A DNA stretch of 64,000 nt, from the NCBI GenBank assembly GCA_025558075.1, contig JAHLKF010000037.1:38110-102109 (forward strand), in the 5' to 3' direction. The position numbers were made by a program, and so were the translations under genes. The DNA is from Gaertneriomyces semiglobifer (taxonomy: Eukaryota > Chytridiomycota > Chytridiomycetes > Spizellomycetales > Spizellomycetaceae). Numbering within the stretch: the stretch's first letter is position 1; the number at the start of each line of letters is the position of its first letter. The notes beneath the pieces are model-generated. The model did not search any database, was not told the DNA's origin, and saw only the letters and a program-made list of their open reading frames with translations. This document shows positions 10,820 through 22,151 of this stretch, one piece after another.

Positions 10820-13671
10820 CTAATTATCTGCATGTATGTCTGGTTTATCGTCCACATGCTGAAGCACCTCTCTCGCAAGAACTGTGAGAGCCCAATTTCT
10901 GTTGGTTAATTTCGTCGCGACCAAAGGATGTCGTGGCAAAAGGGAAAACTTACCGGCAAGGGCATCCCATTCTGATTCTCTCATTCTTGCCAATCGGACA
11001 AGCATAGCCATAAGCAAATGTCTTGTTGCATTTTTGATGGTAAGGGACACCCCATCGGTGTCTGCTACCTCTAGCCGTAGACCACGATGACACACAATCC
11101 GGTACAAGAGACGTACTAGTGCGTGGAATGTGGTGCAGCTATGAACACCCAAACATCCGTTGGTTAATACCTGCTTTTGACGGACCCAGCTTGCCAGCAA
11201 AATACATTACCGTAAGTGATCTGAGGTATCCAACGCTTGCTGATGACGAAGCCCAGCGGTCAATTGCCTGAACTCCGAATGGGTATGTGCAACAACGAAA
11301 TCCATTAGCTGGAACATGATGATCATCCGTTTAGCGACCATGACATGACGGCTGACACTTGAGTTCATCACCTACATTACTATTACCAACTCTGCTCCGG
11401 GTGATCGTCTCCAACACCTTTGGATGGATTTCGGCCAGTGCGCAGATTACGCGGCTTACTGAAGTTTTCAACTATTGCAAGTGAGCCGGTTAGTCGAAGC
11501 GCAAAGCAGTTCTCGAAGAGCTCTGATACATCTCGTACCCTGACTGGTTTGTCGTCCTTGGGCCGCAATAGTTTGGATGCAAGTTGCAGAGCAGATAACA
11601 TATTAAGTTCGGGCGGCTTGAGCAACATGTCGGCGAACCACACATCTTTGTTTTGTATGCGTAAGTGGGTTTGTCTTTGGATGCCATGGTCCAGCCCACT
11701 CACCTGGTATCAGAAAAACCCAAAAGTCTAGAAAAAGCACGGTCAACTCCCATGATTGCCTGGTATCGACAAACCAGTGCATCATATTTGGTAGAAAAAT
11801 TTCCCGGAATCTGCTCATAAACTGTTCAGTATCAGCGCATATCTATTCGCCCATATGGTCGCTTACCCCGCTAACTCGGCCTGTTCAACGCTGGTTGCCA
11901 GGACTGTGAGCGCACCGAAGAGGTAGGTCGAAGTCGGGAGATGATATTCACCCCAGGGCAAGCTGTCATCCTTGAACTGGCTGACAATGGAGGTCAAGCA
12001 CTTGCCTAATTGGCGTCTACATGACATGCCACGTTCCCCTGGGGCACTACATGTTTAGTGACCGCAAGAGCCTGTGAAATGTATGGATGGTACCTTTTTC
12101 AAGCAGCAGCGTTCGGCTCTCCTCGCTATATCGCGTCAGAATATATATCATGCGCATGATATATGTGACAGTAGCAAACTTGCGAAAGTACAGAAAAAAG
12201 GGTTACAATTGCCACAACAAGCTTTGCATATCAATTAAGTAGCTCACACCTGCTTCATAGTAAGGGAATACTCCAACAAAACATCAACATCCTTAACCAA
12301 CACATCAAGGCTAAGAGTAGGGTCCACCATCAAACTGCGTAAGTTGGTCGCCAGCCTTGCAACAGCTTTTCGATAACTAGGATACAATGATGATTCTGTT
12401 ACAATCAAGATGAAGGTTAACGCATACACTTCGTATGAAAGGTCATCACAGTATCTCACCTTCATTAACAGCACTTGATAATCTGTTCAGGCTCTCAATC
12501 AACTGTGATTCTAGTAGTGGTCCAGTACGCAATGCAAAAACGGGTGCCTTTACATCTGTCACTGTGTCTGCCAATAAATGCCGGATGAAAAGTAACGCCG
12601 GCGTTTCCTCCACAATGAGCTCTCGCTGCAAAGGCGTAACCGTGCTGCCGGTTTTGGCACTGTTTACTTCATTCTCATCCGTCACCAGAATAGATTCCGG
12701 CAATATATCCATGCTGATATCGTTGGACGGTTCTTCCATTGAATGTTGCGACGAGACAGGTAGGTGCTGATTCTCTGTGATTGCAGACATATCTATCTCT
12801 TCAAAAAAGCTTGAATGAATCGGGTGCTGTGTGGGGCCGCGTTCTCGCTTCGTTTGCACCAGAACCTGTGTCCGGTCGAACTCCAGATTCACTTTCTCTT
12901 TCTGCTCAAACAACAACTCTGTCCTCAATCGGTTAACTTCCTCCTCTTTATAAGTTAGCTGTTCTTTGAACTGTTTCTCGATGGTAGTTTGATGTGCTCT
13001 TTGCTGATTTTGTAGATCCACTATCCTTCGTTCCAGCTGGATATGTCGAATGATGTGAGCGCCCTCCACCGAATGCATCGACAAGCACTCTTATGTTACC
13101 TCTAGGTTCCGTTGTTCAAAAATCTTCAATCCTCCATCTTTCTCGTATCGCATTCTCTTGTTCTCAACCTGGAGTCGTTGATTTTCATCCTCAGCCTAAC
13201 CAGCAAAAAATCAGAACTTTCGTAGGACACCGTCTTGAGTCCATGCTCATTTCTTACTTGCCGAAGCCTCACTCTCAATTCTTGCAATTCCGTTGATTCC
13301 GGCGGATGCATGAAATCGGCGCCAACTATTTGTCGCTCGGTGAAGGTCACATCCGTGGCTACCACGGGAGCATTTCTTCCCCACTGATCTCTCGCTTGCA
13401 TGGGATCACCTCGATATGGCATTTCATGACGCTGTTGAATCCCAGTACTGTGAATTCCACTGTTCTGTCTCGACCTTAGATGTTGTCCGCTGTCCACTGC
13501 TGCCCTGGGTGACTCCACTTTATATGTTGGTTGACCTTCTGGCCTGCCCCAGTTCGGACCATTACCACTAGTAGCAGTCGCCATTTGTGGATATGAGTCC
13601 ACATCAATCATCGTCAAGATCCGCAGATCTTCTTCGTCTTCAAACTCGTCCTCGTCGTTGTAGCCGGCCAT
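10820..13671 (-). CDS. Probable ATRIP/Rad26-type DNA damage checkpoint protein
   Basis: I read this as the partner of ATR kinase that brings it to RPA-coated single-stranded DNA. The start (MAGYNDEDEFEDEEDLRIL) is acidic, like the RPA-binding N-terminus of ATRIP. A long disordered stretch follows, then a coiled coil assembled across three exons (ELRVRLRQAEDENQRLQVENKRM, FEQRNLELERRIVDLQNQ, then KEQLTYKEEEVNRLRTELLFE), whose last part resembles the ELQFKDAEMNELRTKL block of human ATRIP. The C-terminal half is helical and split over many small exons between about 12470 and 10820, ending HVDDKPDIHADN; that fits the HEAT-like ATRIP C-terminus, but I did not fix every splice site there. The donors and acceptors I checked are GT-AG. 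Alternative: another coiled-coil nuclear protein. Confidence 0.55.
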
Positions 13672-14142
13672 CGTGATGCTGTATATGTGCAGACGGTAGC
13701 GGGTGCTTCGGCAGTAAGCGTGCAGGACCTGATGAGTGCATGCCTGTGATAGTTTCAAGGAATCCGTCGCATGTGCTCAAGGCAAGTGGCACCGTCCCAG
13801 TGGGTTCATGTAAGGAATCTACACAAGCTGCAAAATGTGGATCTTCCCGTCGAATTTCACAGTTGGTAACGCGCACACACGTAGAACGCAACTCGGCACC
13901 GACATACGAAAGGATATCGTCGCCGTCTGAGTATAAGATAGCAGAACGCAGCACGTAGTGATACCAGGTTTCTAACGGGTTCCTGTCGTGGGCTTGTGTC
14001 CACTGACTGTCTTTCGGCTGCCACCGTTCCTCGCCCAGGTACGGATACCTGTTAGCTAACAAACGAGGGAGTACTGCGGTAAATCGATGTTTGCAAAATA
14101 TATCATGTGGGAGCTATGTACAAATAATTTGACTCAACAACG
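13672..14142. other. Region upstream of the ATRIP-like gene with an unexplained open frame
   Basis: Between the ATRIP-like start and the end of the ARM-repeat gene there is a minus-strand frame open for about 140 codons (14062 to 13640) with ordinary amino-acid composition (segments such as LETWYHYVLRSAILYSDGDDILSY and HFAACVDSLHEPTGTV). It has no convincing start and matches no family I know. It could be 5' leader, an unrecognised upstream exon or chance. Confidence 0.3.
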
Positions 14143-16284
14143 CTAACGAAACGTCACTGATCGTCTCACTGGGGTCCATGATTCAAAGATCATCGATGAT
14201 GAGGACGGTCTCGAGATCTGGATGTTTAAATATGTACTTAGTGACGACTGTGCGTTATGTGCTTTGAGGATTGACTTCAGTGGTGGTCGTGACTTCGTTG
14301 GACGCAAGAGTGGCTGGTCGTGATCGGTAAGTTGGATATTAGAGGATGCCGCAACCCTTTTCCGTTTCTTGGAAGACTTCTTCCCACTTGGTTTGATATG
14401 TCGTACTCGTGACTTTTTCTCAGCCGGTTTCTTCGGCGGATCGATACTACGAAGTGCATTGTCCCGAAGACTGTCTCTTCGCTCATCTTTCCTCTCGCTG
14501 TCTTCCCTCCTCCACTCTTCTGCAATTTTCTCCCAACAGTCCTCGAACCCGATTTCGCCTCTCTCGTAATCTCGTAGCTTTTTGAACGCCTCAACGCCCG
14601 CCTGCTTGTTCTTCACACCGCTGGCTAGAAATCCTACCAACGCCCTGATACCATCAGCGTCCACAATTGCTTTGCGATGTAGGTCTGAGCCATAAGTTGC
14701 ATAGTGTCGAATGATGTCTACGCTATATTGGCAGCATGGTGACGGCGACGCGATCCCAGCAATAACCTCTTCCAGAAAGCCATCGACGGTAAACAGCGTA
14801 TGGAACGCGTATGGAGTTGTGGTGAGCAGGTTTCGCAGGATGGAAAGTGCGGGGACTTGAAATTGCGAAAAATTGAGAAGGTAATCTATCAGTAACGGTT
14901 GGTTTAGCGAGAGGATAAGGAGACAGGAAGGCTCATCGATGCAGAGGTTGCGGAGCAAGCAAAGGCTGTCGTGTTTTAGACTGTCGGATGACGTCTCAGA
15001 GAACAAGAGCAGATGGAGTTTGAGGAGTAGAGAGTTGGAGGGTTCCGAGGGGTGCGAAGTTAAGTATTGCGCGCACAGATCGTCGGTGGCGACGTTGATC
15101 AGCAGGCAGAGTGCTTGATGTAAGATTTCCTCGTTGTACACTTGGGGATCGATGTACGTGTGCAGTGGCAGTCGCGCTATTCTTCGTAAGAGCTCTTCGG
15201 ACCCAAGCACTATGCTGCGAAGGCAGGCTAAACTGTGTTCAAGGAGTTTCTCATCGGTGTTTGCTGACACGAGATTCACAACCATGTCAACTCCAGGACT
15301 CAGCAGGAACTTTTTATGGGATTTTGGGAAGAGCGCCAGAATATTGCGGAGTAATGCAAACGCTGCGAGCGTGAGCGAAGGCTTGTTCGCCAGGCGTACT
15401 ATGCGCGGGACCAGTTTATTCAACGCCGGGAGAGGAGGACATGGTGTCGGGAGTACATTCGTCAACGTTCTCAAAACCTTGTAAAGATGCGTAAACAAAA
15501 GAATCTCATTGTTTGGCTGTGAACCCACTCCGTAACTCACCAATAACAAACCCTTCTCATCGTCTTCCTTACACCATTTCAGTCTCCTCAACAACCAGCC
15601 CACCACCCCTCCCTGAGTCAAACTCCTCTTTCCTTCCTCTTCTCCAACCATTCCCAAACATAGCTCTGCGCCCCACTTCCACATCCAACTCTCCGCTTCC
15701 TTCCCACAGTCCTTCATATACCGGATCAAAGGTTGAACCGCTATCTCCAACAGCACCTCGACGGCTTCTTCATTCTCAACCAGATTCCGTAAGAAACCCA
15801 CCATCCACGCCCGCTCCACTACGCCCGTGTCAGCCTGTAGAATACTCACACCCAAATCCACAACCGACACTCGCCCTTCGTCAATTTCCAGTTCCCGGAT
15901 CACCTCCTCCACCTTCATCGCCGACGATAACTCGCACATACATCTCAATGCTTCTCCCGCGATGTCCTCACTCTTCGATATGTACGTGACGATATCCTGC
16001 CACATTTCAACCCACCTCATCCACCCGATCAACAAGAATCCCGCGCGCACAACCTCCCGCTTCTGAAGATCGACACGGAGGATTAGTCTCAACTTGTGGA
16101 CATCACTGGGCGTGGGTGAGTACACAGGAGCCGTCCATCTCTCCATTGGCGCCAGAAACTCGAGGAGTTGACGAGAAAGCACGTTTTGGCGTGGAGACCG
16201 GATGGAAAGCGCCGTGAGAAGGTTCGGGATAAGACTAGCGGTGACATCTGAAAGACTTTCAAGGGTAATGCTAGGTGCCGCCAT
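14143..16284 (-). CDS. ARM/HEAT-repeat protein with basic nuclear-type tail
   Basis: A single-exon gene of 713 residues, one of only two intronless coding regions in the window. Residues 1 to about 560 are a run of amphipathic helices with armadillo-type spacing (for example LTLAAFALLRNILALF, LLEHSLACLRSIVLG, ALCLLINVATDDLC, DSLCLLRNLCIDEPSCL). Residues about 590-660 are strongly charged with probable nuclear localisation signals (KKPAEKKSRVRH, SGKKSSKKRKR). The tail contains RPPLKSILKAHN and ends VRRSVTFR. The KSILK and SVTF sequences resemble short linear docking motifs for PP1 (RVxF type), which is only a suggestion. I do not recognise an orthologue. It may be a scaffold acting in the nucleus. 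Confidence 0.7.
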   Translation of the reverse strand: MAAPSITLESLSDVTASLIPNLLTALSIRSPRQNVLSRQLLEFLAPMERWTAPVYSPTPSDVHKLRLILRVDLQKREVVRAGFLLIGWMRWVEMWQDIVTYISKSEDIAGEALRCMCELSSAMKVEEVIRELEIDEGRVSVVDLGVSILQADTGVVERAWMVGFLRNLVENEEAVEVLLEIAVQPLIRYMKDCGKEAESWMWKWGAELCLGMVGEEEGKRSLTQGGVVGWLLRRLKWCKEDDEKGLLLVSYGVGSQPNNEILLFTHLYKVLRTLTNVLPTPCPPLPALNKLVPRIVRLANKPSLTLAAFALLRNILALFPKSHKKFLLSPGVDMVVNLVSANTDEKLLEHSLACLRSIVLGSEELLRRIARLPLHTYIDPQVYNEEILHQALCLLINVATDDLCAQYLTSHPSEPSNSLLLKLHLLLFSETSSDSLKHDSLCLLRNLCIDEPSCLLILSLNQPLLIDYLLNFSQFQVPALSILRNLLTTTPYAFHTLFTVDGFLEEVIAGIASPSPCCQYSVDIIRHYATYGSDLHRKAIVDADGIRALVGFLASGVKNKQAGVEAFKKLRDYERGEIGFEDCWEKIAEEWRREDSERKDERRDSLRDNALRSIDPPKKPAEKKSRVRHIKPSGKKSSKKRKRVAASSNIQLTDHDQPLLRPTKSRPPLKSILKAHNAQSSLSTYLNIQISRPSSSSMIFESWTPVRRSVTFR

Positions 16285-16787
16285 CTTGAATTCATCATTG
16301 GCAGATAACTGCGCAACGTTCTAGAATATCGAAGTCTAGATGCTTAAATGGTTCTCGCTTCAGACTTTCGACTTTTTCTCACCGAGTGTCGACAAGATAA
16401 ACGTGCATGGTCATACTAGTGTCATTTTTTGATGACTTGCGGGGCGATTCAAAGTTTGTCCTTGCATGACTGTCATCTATTTTTAGATGGTTAAAGAATT
16501 CGGACACATTCATCGATATTTTCCCACCAGAGTAGATGTAATTTTCCGATGCGCCATTGCAAAATTCCTATTGTGTCATAATCCGTGGTTCTACAAATGC
16601 TGGGCACACATAAAACAATCATGATTCTCTGTCTCTAGTTACATGAACGAACCAACAAGCTAACCAACGGGCCGGGGTATCTTTCGGCAATACACCATTC
16701 TCTTGGCCCAACTTCAACCCATACAAAATCTCGACATCCACACAACAAAAACCACGTCGCCGTAAGAGAATCGCGAGCGCTACTGTC
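16285..16787. other. Intergenic region, nothing recognised
   Basis: This is the upstream flank of the ARM-repeat gene and the 3' flank of the Hos4-like gene. It is AT-rich compared with its neighbours, with several T runs and no supported gene. Confidence 0.5.
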
Positions 16788-19700
16788 TTAAATATCCTTT
16801 GGTGTAGGTAATTGTACTCCGACAACACTAACGTCCTCCACCCACTCCCCGCCTTCTTCCCTCACTCGCTCCTTCAACTTGTCGACCTCCTTGATCACAT
16901 CACTTTCTTTCAGAAAGTGGACGTCATAGTAGGTGAACCGTAGCCCGAGCTCCCCTTCATCTGTTTGTCCATCCACGGTGGGAAGCCTGATCGTCTTGGC
17001 CCACTTTGCAAGCTTTGGATTGCGCTCTACCATGGCTTTGAGGACGCTCACAGCGACTGCCATGCCTTCAAGACCTTTCTTCTCTTCTTCGTTCACCACG
17101 CGTCGCTCCAGGTGTTGGAATTCAGGTCGTTCCAGAAACTCGCGTCCGTTCTTGAAGCCAAAAAGAAGACCTACTTGCATATCGAGAAGCCATCTCTGAG
17201 CAGGATCCGATGGCAATGCAATGGCATAAAGCGGTAAGCATCGGATGAGCCTCCATTCTCGAATAAGCGCAAGACGAGCGGTATCAACTGCAGGTTGGGG
17301 AGGTTCGGGAGGTGCCGCTCTTTGATAGCCGGTGATACCTTCCATACCGCTCCCATCTCCAGAACCGCGCTGCTGACTTCTTTTCGCGGCTTTTGATCCA
17401 GAACTATTTCTAGGCTTCAGATCGCTATCTTCTTTGGCTGTAGTGGAATCACTGGAATTTTTCCGCTCCGTAACAGAATCTCGCGATGCTTTCTTCACGG
17501 CGCCGCTCTTCTTTTTACCAATGCTCTGGGACTGCCCAGACTCCTTGAGTGCCTTCTTACGCTCACCAGATGGACCTAAAAAATTTCGATGTCAGTGAAA
17601 GTACTAGCGGTCACACGGTAACTGTCCTTACCTTTCGGTCTGCGTTCTTTCTTTTCTGGAGGCGGACCGGGACTCAAATCCTCCTCCATACTTTGCCGTC
17701 TTTCACGCTTCATCCGATTGCTTGGCTTCTCGCTAACAGGCTTCTCGCTAACAGGCTTCTCGCTAACAGGCTTTACGCCTTGAGCAGGCTCGTCAGGTGC
17801 ATGGTCGTCAGAACTGCTGACCTCAATTTCCACAGGCTTCTTTTTGTGTTTTGGCTTCGCCTGAGCAACGCCTGGCTTCAGCTTCTTCTTCTCTGGCTTT
17901 TTATTTGTCTCATCAATACCGGCATCAACACGCCGCAAAGTCGGAGCATCTACATTAGGCTTCGCCTCGACATTGCGAACTTTGGTTTTTGCAGCCTCCA
18001 CCTGTTGCTCATCTTCCCATGTGCCCGACGGTGTACGTTTTCGCTTGCGCTCTTCCTTGGTAGGCGGTGCGATAGCATGGCCAACGGTCTTTTCACGTTC
18101 GTCCTTTTCGATCCTCTTCAGCATCTGTTCGAACTTTCGGCGATCACGCTCACTCTGGAACGGTGTCCCGGTATTTTGCAGTCCTCCGTGTCGGAAGTAT
18201 TCATTCTTTTCCGAGCTCGGCCGTCGCTGACTTGTGTATGCATTGAGCGCAGCAGAAACGGACGGCCGTCTGGCATTTCCATTACTGATCGTTTTCTCAG
18301 GCGAACTCATCACTGGCTGGGTACCCACAATGGCTGAGCTCGGCGAAGCATTATCCTGCATACGTCTCACTACGCGTTTCGATGCGACTGCAAAAGGCAT
18401 CCACTCTTCCCGCTTCTTCGACAGCAATCGCCTGACTTCACTACTCTCAGCGACACTCATAGGACTCTTGCCCTCATCGTTCTTCTGCGTAGCATCGGCT
18501 CCATACCGCAGCAGAATTACTACACATTCAGCGTGCCCATTGGTGACGGCATCCAACAACGGTGTATCGCCACGAAGGCCCTTGGCATCAACGCTTGCTC
18601 CATGGTCTAGTAATATCCGGCAAACGGAACTTCGGCCTTGTAAGGCAGCTTCGTGAAGAGGTGTCCAACCAGCTTTGTCCTTCTGATTTACATCAGCGCC
18701 ATAGCGAATGTTATGAAGCACAGCTTTCTCGTCTCCGGCATGGCAAGCATGATGCAAAGGCGTCCTCCCAGAATCGTCGAACGAAAGAACGTCAGCTGCA
18801 TTCGCAATCCAATCCTTGATAACTCTCTTCATGTCATCATCCGCAACGCTGAACGGCGTCTCTCCATCCGCGTTTTTAGCATATATGCTAGCACCATGGA
18901 GTAATAAGCACTCCACAACCTGTTCATGTCCTCGTTGAACAGCGTCATGCAATGGGGTGTCGTCATTGTCACCGGGAACATTAACATCAGCGCCGTGCTC
19001 GATCAACAGTGAAGCAATATCACAGTGGCCTTCCAAACAGGCTTCATGCAGCGCTGTCCACCCGGCGTTATCCTTGGGGTGTACATTGGCACCGTGTCCA
19101 ACCAGCGTTTGACATGCGCTGTAATCTCCACGCCCAGCGTATTTGAATAGCAAGGTCCGGCCAGAACGATCTGGCTCATTGAGCTTCTCCATGCGCACAA
19201 ACCGCTTCTCAATATAAAATCCAGGTTCCGGTCGCGCCTTACTGACGGTGGACGGTCTACGAGAAGTAGGTGTCGCCGACGACTCGGACCCGGCCACTGA
19301 AACTGAAGCGATACTATTTCGCCGTGCCTGTACATGGCAATTATTAGCTGTTCAACTTGGCAACTGTGGGACAACCACCTACCCTGCTCCCATTTGCTTG
19401 CTCATACAACTCCACCTGGGACTTCCGTAATTCTTCGAGGGCGCGCTTACTCGCTAAACTGGGCCTTCCTCGCTTCTTTGGCACAACTGGCTCTTCCACA
19501 CCCTTCTCCTCATCACCCGGGGCGCTGGCAGCCACATCTGGTGCATGATCATCGTCATCACGCTCCCTTCGCGGTCGACCCACTTGCTTTTTTGATCGAG
19601 CCGAGCGCGGTCTCCCCGTCGACGTGCTTCTGGAAGTGTCCCGGTCCGATTCTGAATCAGATTCAATTATTCGCCGTGACCGAGTATTTGTTCCGTCATC

Positions 19701-21035
19701 TTCATCTGACCGCCTACGGCCTCGTGGAGCACCACCTCTGTACGAACGCCGTCTCGGTCTGTCCGGCGTCTTCATCAGCTCGTCGCTACTAGATTTGGTT
19801 ACTGCGGAATCCGTGTATTCAAAATCATCGCTGTCCATATCGTTCGGGTCCAGCAGAGGTTTTGAAAAGTCATCCAAGATGTTCACAGTCTCTGGGGCAT
19901 AATCCTCCGGCGCATCAGAATCACCATCTGCATTATCCTCACTCTCTGACGTACTCGAACCGGACTGCTCTTCCGAAAGTCCTTCTGAATCTGACGATGA
20001 AGAATCAGGAATATCCGATAGGTCGCTCAGCGACTCGTCTGATGAAAGTCCTGTGCTACTTTTGCTCTGGGCAGGCAGAGGTTCTTTCCGCGGTGATGTC
20101 TCTCGTACCATAGAGGTATTCTTCGGTTCACATCGTCCGCTTGTAGGAACTTCCGCTGCCTTTTGCGAAATGTTTGCGTTCGAAGCAACCGAGCTTACAG
20201 GAAGCTGAGCATCCTTCTGTACTCGGTTATTATGCTCCTCTGCAAATGTCGACGCTGCCAGAACTATTGAACCTGCACATGCCTCAGCTCCAGAGATATC
20301 ATGATCAGGCTTCTCTGCCACCGTTTTAATATTCTCAGCGGCTTGCGGCACATTTGCTGTGGCAGATGCTTGAGCTGTTGGTGAATCTGATGCAGCGGGC
20401 GAAATCGGGGATGCGGCCCCAATCGTGACTTTTTTTTCGGGTGACGATGTTCGCAATCCAGAAGCGGTACTTCGCGTTGGGCTTGCTTCTTGCTCTTCTC
20501 GGGACGGGGATTCAATAATGGGGGACCTTTCCAGGGAAGTAACTGGCGTAACAGGAGAGGGGGTTCCTATGGGATGCTCTGATATACTTGGTCGTCGAGC
20601 AACTTCGGTTATTGAGGTTGCGGACGACCTCCTGCTGGCTGATATAATGGATTTTCTCCGCTCGACCTCGTGACTTGCTCTCCAAGCAGCATATGCAGCA
20701 GATGATCCATATGACGCAGCCACCGGCGATCCATGATGTATGTTGCCATATGCGCCGTCTGCTGATTGATGATAAGTCGGGTATCCCGTATAACCCCCAG
20801 CTTGCGGGTAACCACCCTCATAGTACCCGGAGGAGCTGCCCGATTGATTAGAGTAATATCGACGCCCCTCTCTTCTTTCTTCGGATCCCGGTGGTGGCGG
20901 TTGTGAGGACTGTGGATAATCATAACCGTATCCTGCACTTCCAGGTGGTCGATGCGAATATGATTGTGAATATCCATGTGGATACGGATACGTCTGCCCG
21001 TAATACTGATCGTACGGATATGCTTGTTGAGACAT
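16788..21035 (-). CDS. Hos4-like ankyrin-repeat protein (possible Set3 complex subunit)
   Basis: Three exons (21035-19383, 19327-17632, 17575-16788) join in frame to 1,378 residues. The N-terminus is Tyr/Gln/Pro-rich (QQAYPYDQYYGQTYPY). About 450 Ser/Asp/Glu-rich residues follow, with Arg-Lys patches (RPRRRSYRGG, KKRGRPSL, the last AT-hook like). Two ankyrin blocks lie at about 590-890: AGWTALHEACLEGHCDIASLL, DDTPLHDAVQRGHEQVVECLL, GRTPLHHACHAGDEKAV, AGWTPLHEAALQGRSSVCRILL and GDTPLLDAVTNGHAECVVILL. A lysine-rich region is followed by a folded C-terminal domain (REWRLIRCLPLYAIAL, RWLLDMQVGLLFGF, KTIRLPTVDG). This order of disordered, ankyrin and C-terminal domain resembles fungal Hos4, a subunit of the Set3 histone deacetylase complex. 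The resemblance is architectural; a sequence search would settle it. A 15-base tandem repeat sits at 17724-17768. Confidence 0.6.
17724..17768 (-). repeat. 15-base tandem repeat, three perfect units
   Basis: Three exact copies of GGCTTCTCGCTAACA (as read on the + strand), followed by a partial unit. They lie inside the Hos4-like coding sequence and encode repeated KPVSE pentapeptides in a lysine-rich linker. The unit keeps the frame, so copy number can vary without breaking the gene. Confidence 0.9.
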
Positions 21036-21265
21036 CTGTATCGGCTTCGTTTGTTAGGCCTGTCGAGATGGCTATTGAATACGGAATGCGCCCAACAAAC
21101 AGGTGAGAAAAGTATTTTCACCAACCCCGAAGCTCAAGTTGACCGCCGGTGACAACTTTTAGCAGATGATTTGACTAGCGCTGGCAGGGAAGATGTATGT
21201 CCAATGCCAGGGCTCATCGCCCACATGGGGTGTATATATGCACCCTCCACTCGTCTACAACAACC

Positions 21266-21848
21266 TCAATCCGGTAGGTCAAAGAACGAAGGTGCTGATT
21301 TTGCGTCAGCCTCAGTGGGTGACAGAAAGTGGACGCCCTTGTAAGGAGGAAGCGCGGGAATGATATGGTGACGTGGAGGATACCGGCTATTGACGACGGA
21401 CCCAAAGTGCACAGGGGCGCGGATTGCGTGCCGGTTGATTCGAATCGAACTGCTCGCTGAAAATGTCGTTGTGTAAGCGAGCGGGTCAGCACTATTTGCC
21501 GAAATATTGAATAGGTTTTGCAAGAGACACTGTTCTAAATAACAGAAAAGGGGGCGCAGATATCAGTTCACCATCACCACATGGGAATAAAGTGTTGCAA
21601 GTGAATAGGTGGGTCGCCCAGTAAACGCCCCGCCAGACAAGTAAGGGTCATTACGCACCTGAAAGTATCCACTCGCACACACTTGGCTGTATTGTTGTTG
21701 CCAACGTAATCGCCGGCACCCACCCTACAGTGCTTTCTACTTTTCCTCTGAAGAGTCTCGGAATATCCAATGCACCGTTCTCAATGGCGGTTCCGTCGGT
21801 TTGCCTCCAACTGTCTCTACGTCTGCTGTCGCAAGGTTTACTATTCAT
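21266..21848 (-). CDS. Hypothetical 152-residue protein
   Basis: Two exons (21848-21659 and 21534-21266) join in phase through a GTGCGT donor and a TTTAG acceptor. The second exon reads like real protein (SADPLAYTTTFSASSSIRIN, SRYPPRHHIIPALPPYKGV, ending SFFDLPD). It is rich in Pro, His and aromatic residues and has no signal peptide or membrane segment. The first exon is less convincing and the start is uncertain. I know no homologue. It lies between the Hos4-like gene and a tRNA-Lys, with a telomere-like motif about 70 bases upstream of the proposed start. Confidence 0.35.
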
Positions 21849-21918
21849 TCCATTCCTGAAAGGGTGTGCGAGTGGGGGTGGGCAATCCGAAAACGCTCGA
21901 CACCACCCCTCGATTGTG

Positions 21919-21933
21919 AGGGTAGGGTTAGGG
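21919..21933 (+). promoter_or_regulatory. Telomere-like (telobox) motif
   Basis: AGGGTAGGGTTAGGG holds close copies of the TTAGGG repeat used by most fungal telomeres. It lies about 50 bases upstream of the tRNA-Lys and 70 bases upstream of the proposed start of the small hypothetical gene. Interstitial teloboxes are known promoter elements bound by Myb-type telobox proteins in fungi; whether this one is used is unknown. Confidence 0.45.
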
Positions 21934-21984
21934 CACACGTGGGTATTGAGTGACGTTGAGTAATAAGTTGTAAGAACTCATCAA

Positions 21985-22057
21985 GCCCGGCTAGCTCAAT
22001 CGGCAGAGCGTGAGGCTCTTAACCTCAAGGTTGTGGGTTCGACCCCCACGTCGGGCT
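21985..22057 (+). tRNA. tRNA-Lys (anticodon CTT)
   Basis: Complete 73-base cloverleaf without intron. The acceptor stem GCCCGGC pairs with GTCGGGC, allowing one G-T pair. The D arm is GCTC...GAGC, the anticodon stem TGAGG/CCTCA holds loop CTCTTAA with anticodon CTT, and the T arm is GTGGG-TTCGACC-CCCAC. Four T follow at once as a Pol III terminator. An identical copy lies on the other strand at 58319-58391. Confidence 0.96.
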
Positions 22058-22151
22058 TTTAGAGTTTTGCACCTGTCCAGTGTCACTCAAGATACTCAAT
22101 CCACAAGGGATGACAGATCTCCGCCTGCGCAATCAGGGCTAAACGAACGAC

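Noticed and set aside
13640..14062. 140-codon frame as a separate gene upstream of the ATRIP-like gene
   Set aside because: No start, no recognisable domain and it overlaps the ATRIP-like first exon on the same strand; it is left as an unexplained open stretch.
15513..15989. 158-codon + strand frame
   Set aside because: Pro/Ser-rich antisense of the ARM-repeat gene, whose minus-strand frame is far longer and shows repeat periodicity.
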